From: Picochlorum sp. 'celeri'
Lineage: Eukaryota > Chlorophyta > Trebouxiophyceae
Direction: 5' to 3'
Assembly (NCBI GenBank): GCA_010909725.1
Contig: JAACMV010000017.1
Location: 372,001 to 436,000 of the forward strand
Length of the DNA stretch: 64,000 bases
The translations under genes were made by a program, and so were the position numbers. Every line of letters begins with the position of its first letter. Within the stretch, counting starts at the first letter, position 1. The notes under the pieces were generated by a model. That model was not told the origin of the DNA, made no database searches, and saw only the letters and a list, made by a program, of their open reading frames with translations. Shown here in pieces: positions 61,901-64,000 of the stretch.

Positions 61901-62618
61901 CCAGGAACCTGGAACATCCAGCAGGCTTGTTGGCGGCTACTATTTCAAACGATCCACTGAATTCTCCAGAAGATCGTATCGTCCACATCTGAGAAGCATC
62001 CCGCGACTCGCCATGAGTGCCATTCAAAAACAATCCATTCCCGTGTGGAGGTATCAAGCAAGTCCCTTGGTATTCTGGGTTGCCATAGAAACTGCTCACA
62101 TACCCGAGACACTTGGCATTCGTTACCGCATCCGGATCTTCGACGAACGCCTGGATGTATATTGTCTTTTCGGCATCACGCCCGTCATGTACCACGCTCA
62201 CCAGCCAGTCTCGCCACATGAAGGATTGGCTGGGTGCTCGCATCACAGGGCCAGCAGTCTTCCTGGGTGACAGAGAGGCCGAGCAGGTCCTATTATTGAA
62301 TCCCAAAAACCCTGCAGTCATCCAGAAATGCACTCACATGTGATACTTGTCCCCATTCGGGGGGTTGCATGAACTAAACCTACCTTTGTCAACACAGCCT
62401 GGTCGGCTCTGAAACAAGGCAATCTGATACACTCCATCCCTGACCTCGTCCACTGATATGACCCTCTCATTGCTTGCAGGCACCAGCTCTACCCCATCTA
62501 TTCCATACAAAGTAGCATTCTTGGGAGGTTTCACAGGGCTCCCTGCCGCTGTTATCCCGTGGTGGTTAGCCCAGGCACGCAGGAGGAATAACACGCAGGC
62601 CAGCCAGCCTGACGTCAT
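58992..62618 (-). CDS. Secreted Pro-rich wall-like protein with DUF285 repeats, 2 exons
   Basis: This is a 1184-aa protein. Exon 1 is 62384..62618 and exon 2 is 58992..62311, joined by a 72-nt intron (GTAGGT..TGCAG, phase 1). An in-frame TGA lies inside this intron; it is not a stop of the mRNA. The order of parts is: signal peptide (about 1-20), an N-terminal Cys-containing domain ([18 protein letters not shown]; about 80-230), a second domain with [10 protein letters not shown], an Fn3-like domain (about 440-580), a run of (S)PPPPP repeats, then two blocks of BspA-like DUF285 repeats (unit FNQxIGxWxTSxVxxMxxMF, about 25 residues). The PPP run resembles pherophorin or hydroxyproline-rich wall proteins of green algae. 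It is expected to be extracellular; ligand unknown. Confidence 0.9.
59296..59465 (-). repeat. Exact 170-nt internal duplication, copy 1
   Basis: Read base by base, this segment is identical to 60295..60464. It encodes the cap that precedes a DUF285 block (start [17 protein letters not shown], through TSGLTD). A diverged third copy lies in the next gene at about 63785..63952. The two identical copies are about 1 kb apart in one gene. Confidence 0.92.
59674..59820 (-). repeat. Tandem 75-nt DUF285 repeat pair
   Basis: The segment from 59674 is repeated with a 75-nt period (59749). Within each unit about 72 bases are identical (aacatgtactccatagtat...), so two neighbouring 25-residue repeats arose by a recent unequal exchange. 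Other DUF285 units of this gene are more diverged. Confidence 0.85.
60295..60464 (-). repeat. Exact 170-nt internal duplication, copy 2
   Basis: This is the partner of 59296..59465 with no difference seen over 170 nt. It lies directly after the Pro-rich region, at the start of the first DUF285 block. The identity includes synonymous positions, so the copies are recent or kept alike by gene conversion. Confidence 0.92.
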
Positions 62619-63356
62619 TCTGGCTGTATATATTACATGTAAACAACATTAAATACTATAACAGTATATATTATACCGGTATTTTTTATTTTTTTTTTCG
62701 TTTTCGGAGGAAAATGTACAATTGCATCCGTTGAGCGTAGCGTAATAGCAGGGGAAGCGTAGCGTTGAGCGTAGCGTAGTGCGCGTGCTCTCTGTTATGT
62801 AATTACACTTTATAAAGTATTACTGTTAAAAAGCATATGATGCCATGCATGATCATGACAACCGTATTGTGGGAATCGGTTCTCCTTTGGCAGACTTGCT
62901 AGCAAGAAGACGGACTTGAAGAACCAATCAGAAGCAGTATTTTGGATGCTATAGAATTCACAATGCCCATGCGCTGTACACCCTTGCATCTGAATTCCTC
63001 TTGGATGCACCCTTCCAATCTTGATGAGAAATTTCACTTTTGACGTATTTGCTTCACGATCTATGAACCCTGGCCTCCTGCTCCTGAAACAGGCTGTAGA
63101 TGGAGTCTGACCACAAACAAACCAGCTATGTACTCTTTGCGAATCTTGGCATACTCTGAAGACAAATGAGTGCTAGATTGATTGCATGTATAGCATTGCA
63201 CAGGTCAAAAGATAGGAATGGCGCCGTGTCTATAATGGTGCACAGTGCTCAAGGGTATGCCTGCATCTGAGGATTCCACGCACATCCGAATTAAGTTCTG
63301 AACGCAAAATCAAGAATGGTCCCTTCTGAATGGATTTGAAGGAAATTTTATCAGAG
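62619..63356. other. Spacer with direct repeats GTTGAGCGTAGCGTA
   Basis: This 738-nt interval separates the two tandem DUF285 genes (both -). It holds two perfect 15-nt copies of GTTGAGCGTAGCGTA (62730-62744 and 62764-62778) plus a half-unit GCGTAGC (62757-62763), 110-160 nt upstream of the first gene's start. A poly-T tract lies at 62687-62704. No other gene was recognised. Confidence 0.55.
62730..62778. promoter_or_regulatory. Paired 15-nt direct repeat, candidate regulatory sites
   Basis: Two identical words (GTTGAGCGTAGCGTA) start 34 nt apart, with a related GCGTAGC between them. They lie about 112 nt upstream of the wall-protein ATG (62618, - strand). The position fits binding sites for a transcription factor, but this is inference from repetition alone. 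Confidence 0.35.
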
Positions 63357-64000
63357 TTAATATGCTTTGGTCACGCAATCAAGAGAATTTGAGCAAGTTA
63401 TTTCTCCTCTAGGGCAGGTTCCCCAGGTGGGCAAGTTTGAATCTGACAACATGCAACCAAAAGAACAAAACCCTTCTGGTTCCTCGGGAATTAGGGTGAC
63501 ACACCATGAAGAGAGATCCTGATTAAATGGAGCTACGGCAAACATGTACTCCATGTCCGTCACCTTATCTGTGTTCCAGCTTCCAATGTTCTGATTGAAT
63601 GCAACTGCGGCAGCAAACATGTAAGACATATCAGTCACTTTGCTGGTATCCCAGCTATCAATAGACAGATTAAACGCAGAGGCACTATTGAACATGTTTT
63701 TCATGGTTGTCACCTCACTCGTGTCCCAACTGCCGATGTCCTGATTGAATGCAGTTTTACCTACTAACAAGCTAGCCATATCAGTCACTCCACTTGTGCA
63801 GATAATGGACAGATCCCCTGGTGGGAAACTGTCCCTTTCTGCTTCAATGCCAGACCTATCCTGCTTGGTATAGGTGATCCCGTTCACTACTCCTGTGTCA
63901 CCCACAGCCGCATCTGGGCACTTGATCGTCACGCCGTTATCTGCCAAGTAGAAATCAGGCGGGGGTGGAGGAGGAGGGCTAGGTGGAGGAGGAGGACTAG
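63357..64000 (-). CDS. Second Pro-rich/DUF285 protein, 5' part beyond the window
   Basis: Only the 3' end is inside the window. From 64000 inward, the - strand reads (S)PPPPP repeats, then [20 protein letters not shown], a cap domain, then a DUF285 block of about five repeats ([48 protein letters not shown]) and a Cys-rich tail ([36 protein letters not shown]). It is a tandem paralogue of the wall-like protein at 58992..62618. The Pro-rich linker and cap align with that gene, but its cap region has clearly diverged. The frame is open at the window edge. It is probably secreted and follows the same architecture. The missing 5' part presumably carries the signal peptide. Confidence 0.85.
   Translation of the reverse strand, partial: SPPPPPSPPPPPPPDFYLADNGVTIKCPDAAVGDTGVVNGITYTKQDRSGIEAERDSFPPGDLSIICTSGVTDMASLLVGKTAFNQDIGSWDTSEVTTMKNMFNSASAFNLSIDSWDTSKVTDMSYMFAAAVAFNQNIGSWNTDKVTDMEYMFAVAPFNQDLSSWCVTLIPEEPEGFCSFGCMLSDSNLPTWGTCPRGEITCSNSLDCVTKAY

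Noticed and set aside
62334..62336. TGA in the wall-protein gene as a selenocysteine or readthrough codon
   Set aside because: A 72-nt GT..AG intron (62312..62383) of matching phase removes it, with length and donor like others in the window.

Overview
This is nuclear DNA of a unicellular photosynthetic eukaryote, most likely a green-lineage alga. The evidence is 27 short spliceosomal introns, plastid-type proteins (a Der/EngA GTPase with an N-terminal extension, a rhodanese, a J-protein, a plant-type N-acetylglutamate synthase), a CDKC-type kinase and a secreted Pro-rich (SPPPPP) wall-like protein. The BspA-like DUF285 repeats are also common in other marine algae, so the exact clade is left open. 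No rRNA, tRNA, CRISPR array or intact transposon was recognised.

Layout. 1-8.5 kb: 3'-truncated copper P-type ATPase (-), LYR-motif protein, Der GTPase, NEDD8 E1 regulatory subunit and a GNAT acetyltransferase (+). 8.5-19 kb: WEE1-like kinase (-) diverging from MCM2 (+), J-protein, B12-binding radical SAM protein, GT14-like glycosyltransferase (+), and an unknown membrane protein (-). 19.5-30 kb: CDKC-like kinase (+), G6PDH and DRG1 (-), a 1.2 kb spacer with three tandem hairpins, a PIP-box/AT-hook protein (-), SF3A2 (+), a MYND protein and CCDC25 (-). 30-37 kb: telomerase reverse transcriptase (+), APC10 (-), SWS1/ZSWIM7 and a small membrane ORF (+). 37-46 kb: three tandem multi-spanning class-3 lipases (-). 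46-58.8 kb: a 2271-residue orphan protein, rhodanese, NAGS and purple acid phosphatase (+). 59-64 kb: two tandem secreted Pro-rich/DUF285 proteins (-), the second cut by the window end.

Exon structures were rebuilt by eye by joining reading frames across GT..AG boundaries. Every complete spliced model has a length divisible by three. Introns run from 68 to 128 nt; six are exactly 68 nt and none is shorter. Nearly all donors read GTRYGN, and none is GTAAGT or GTGAGT.

Gene packing is extreme. Convergent neighbours stop 0, 6, 9 or 26 nt apart. Several same-strand pairs are separated by only 5-41 nt, and LYRM/Der overlap. This is operon-like and raises the possibility of polycistronic nuclear mRNAs. 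Functionally the window is rich in cell-cycle and genome-maintenance genes (WEE1, MCM2, TERT, APC10, SWS1, a PIP-box protein, NEDD8 E1, CDKC).
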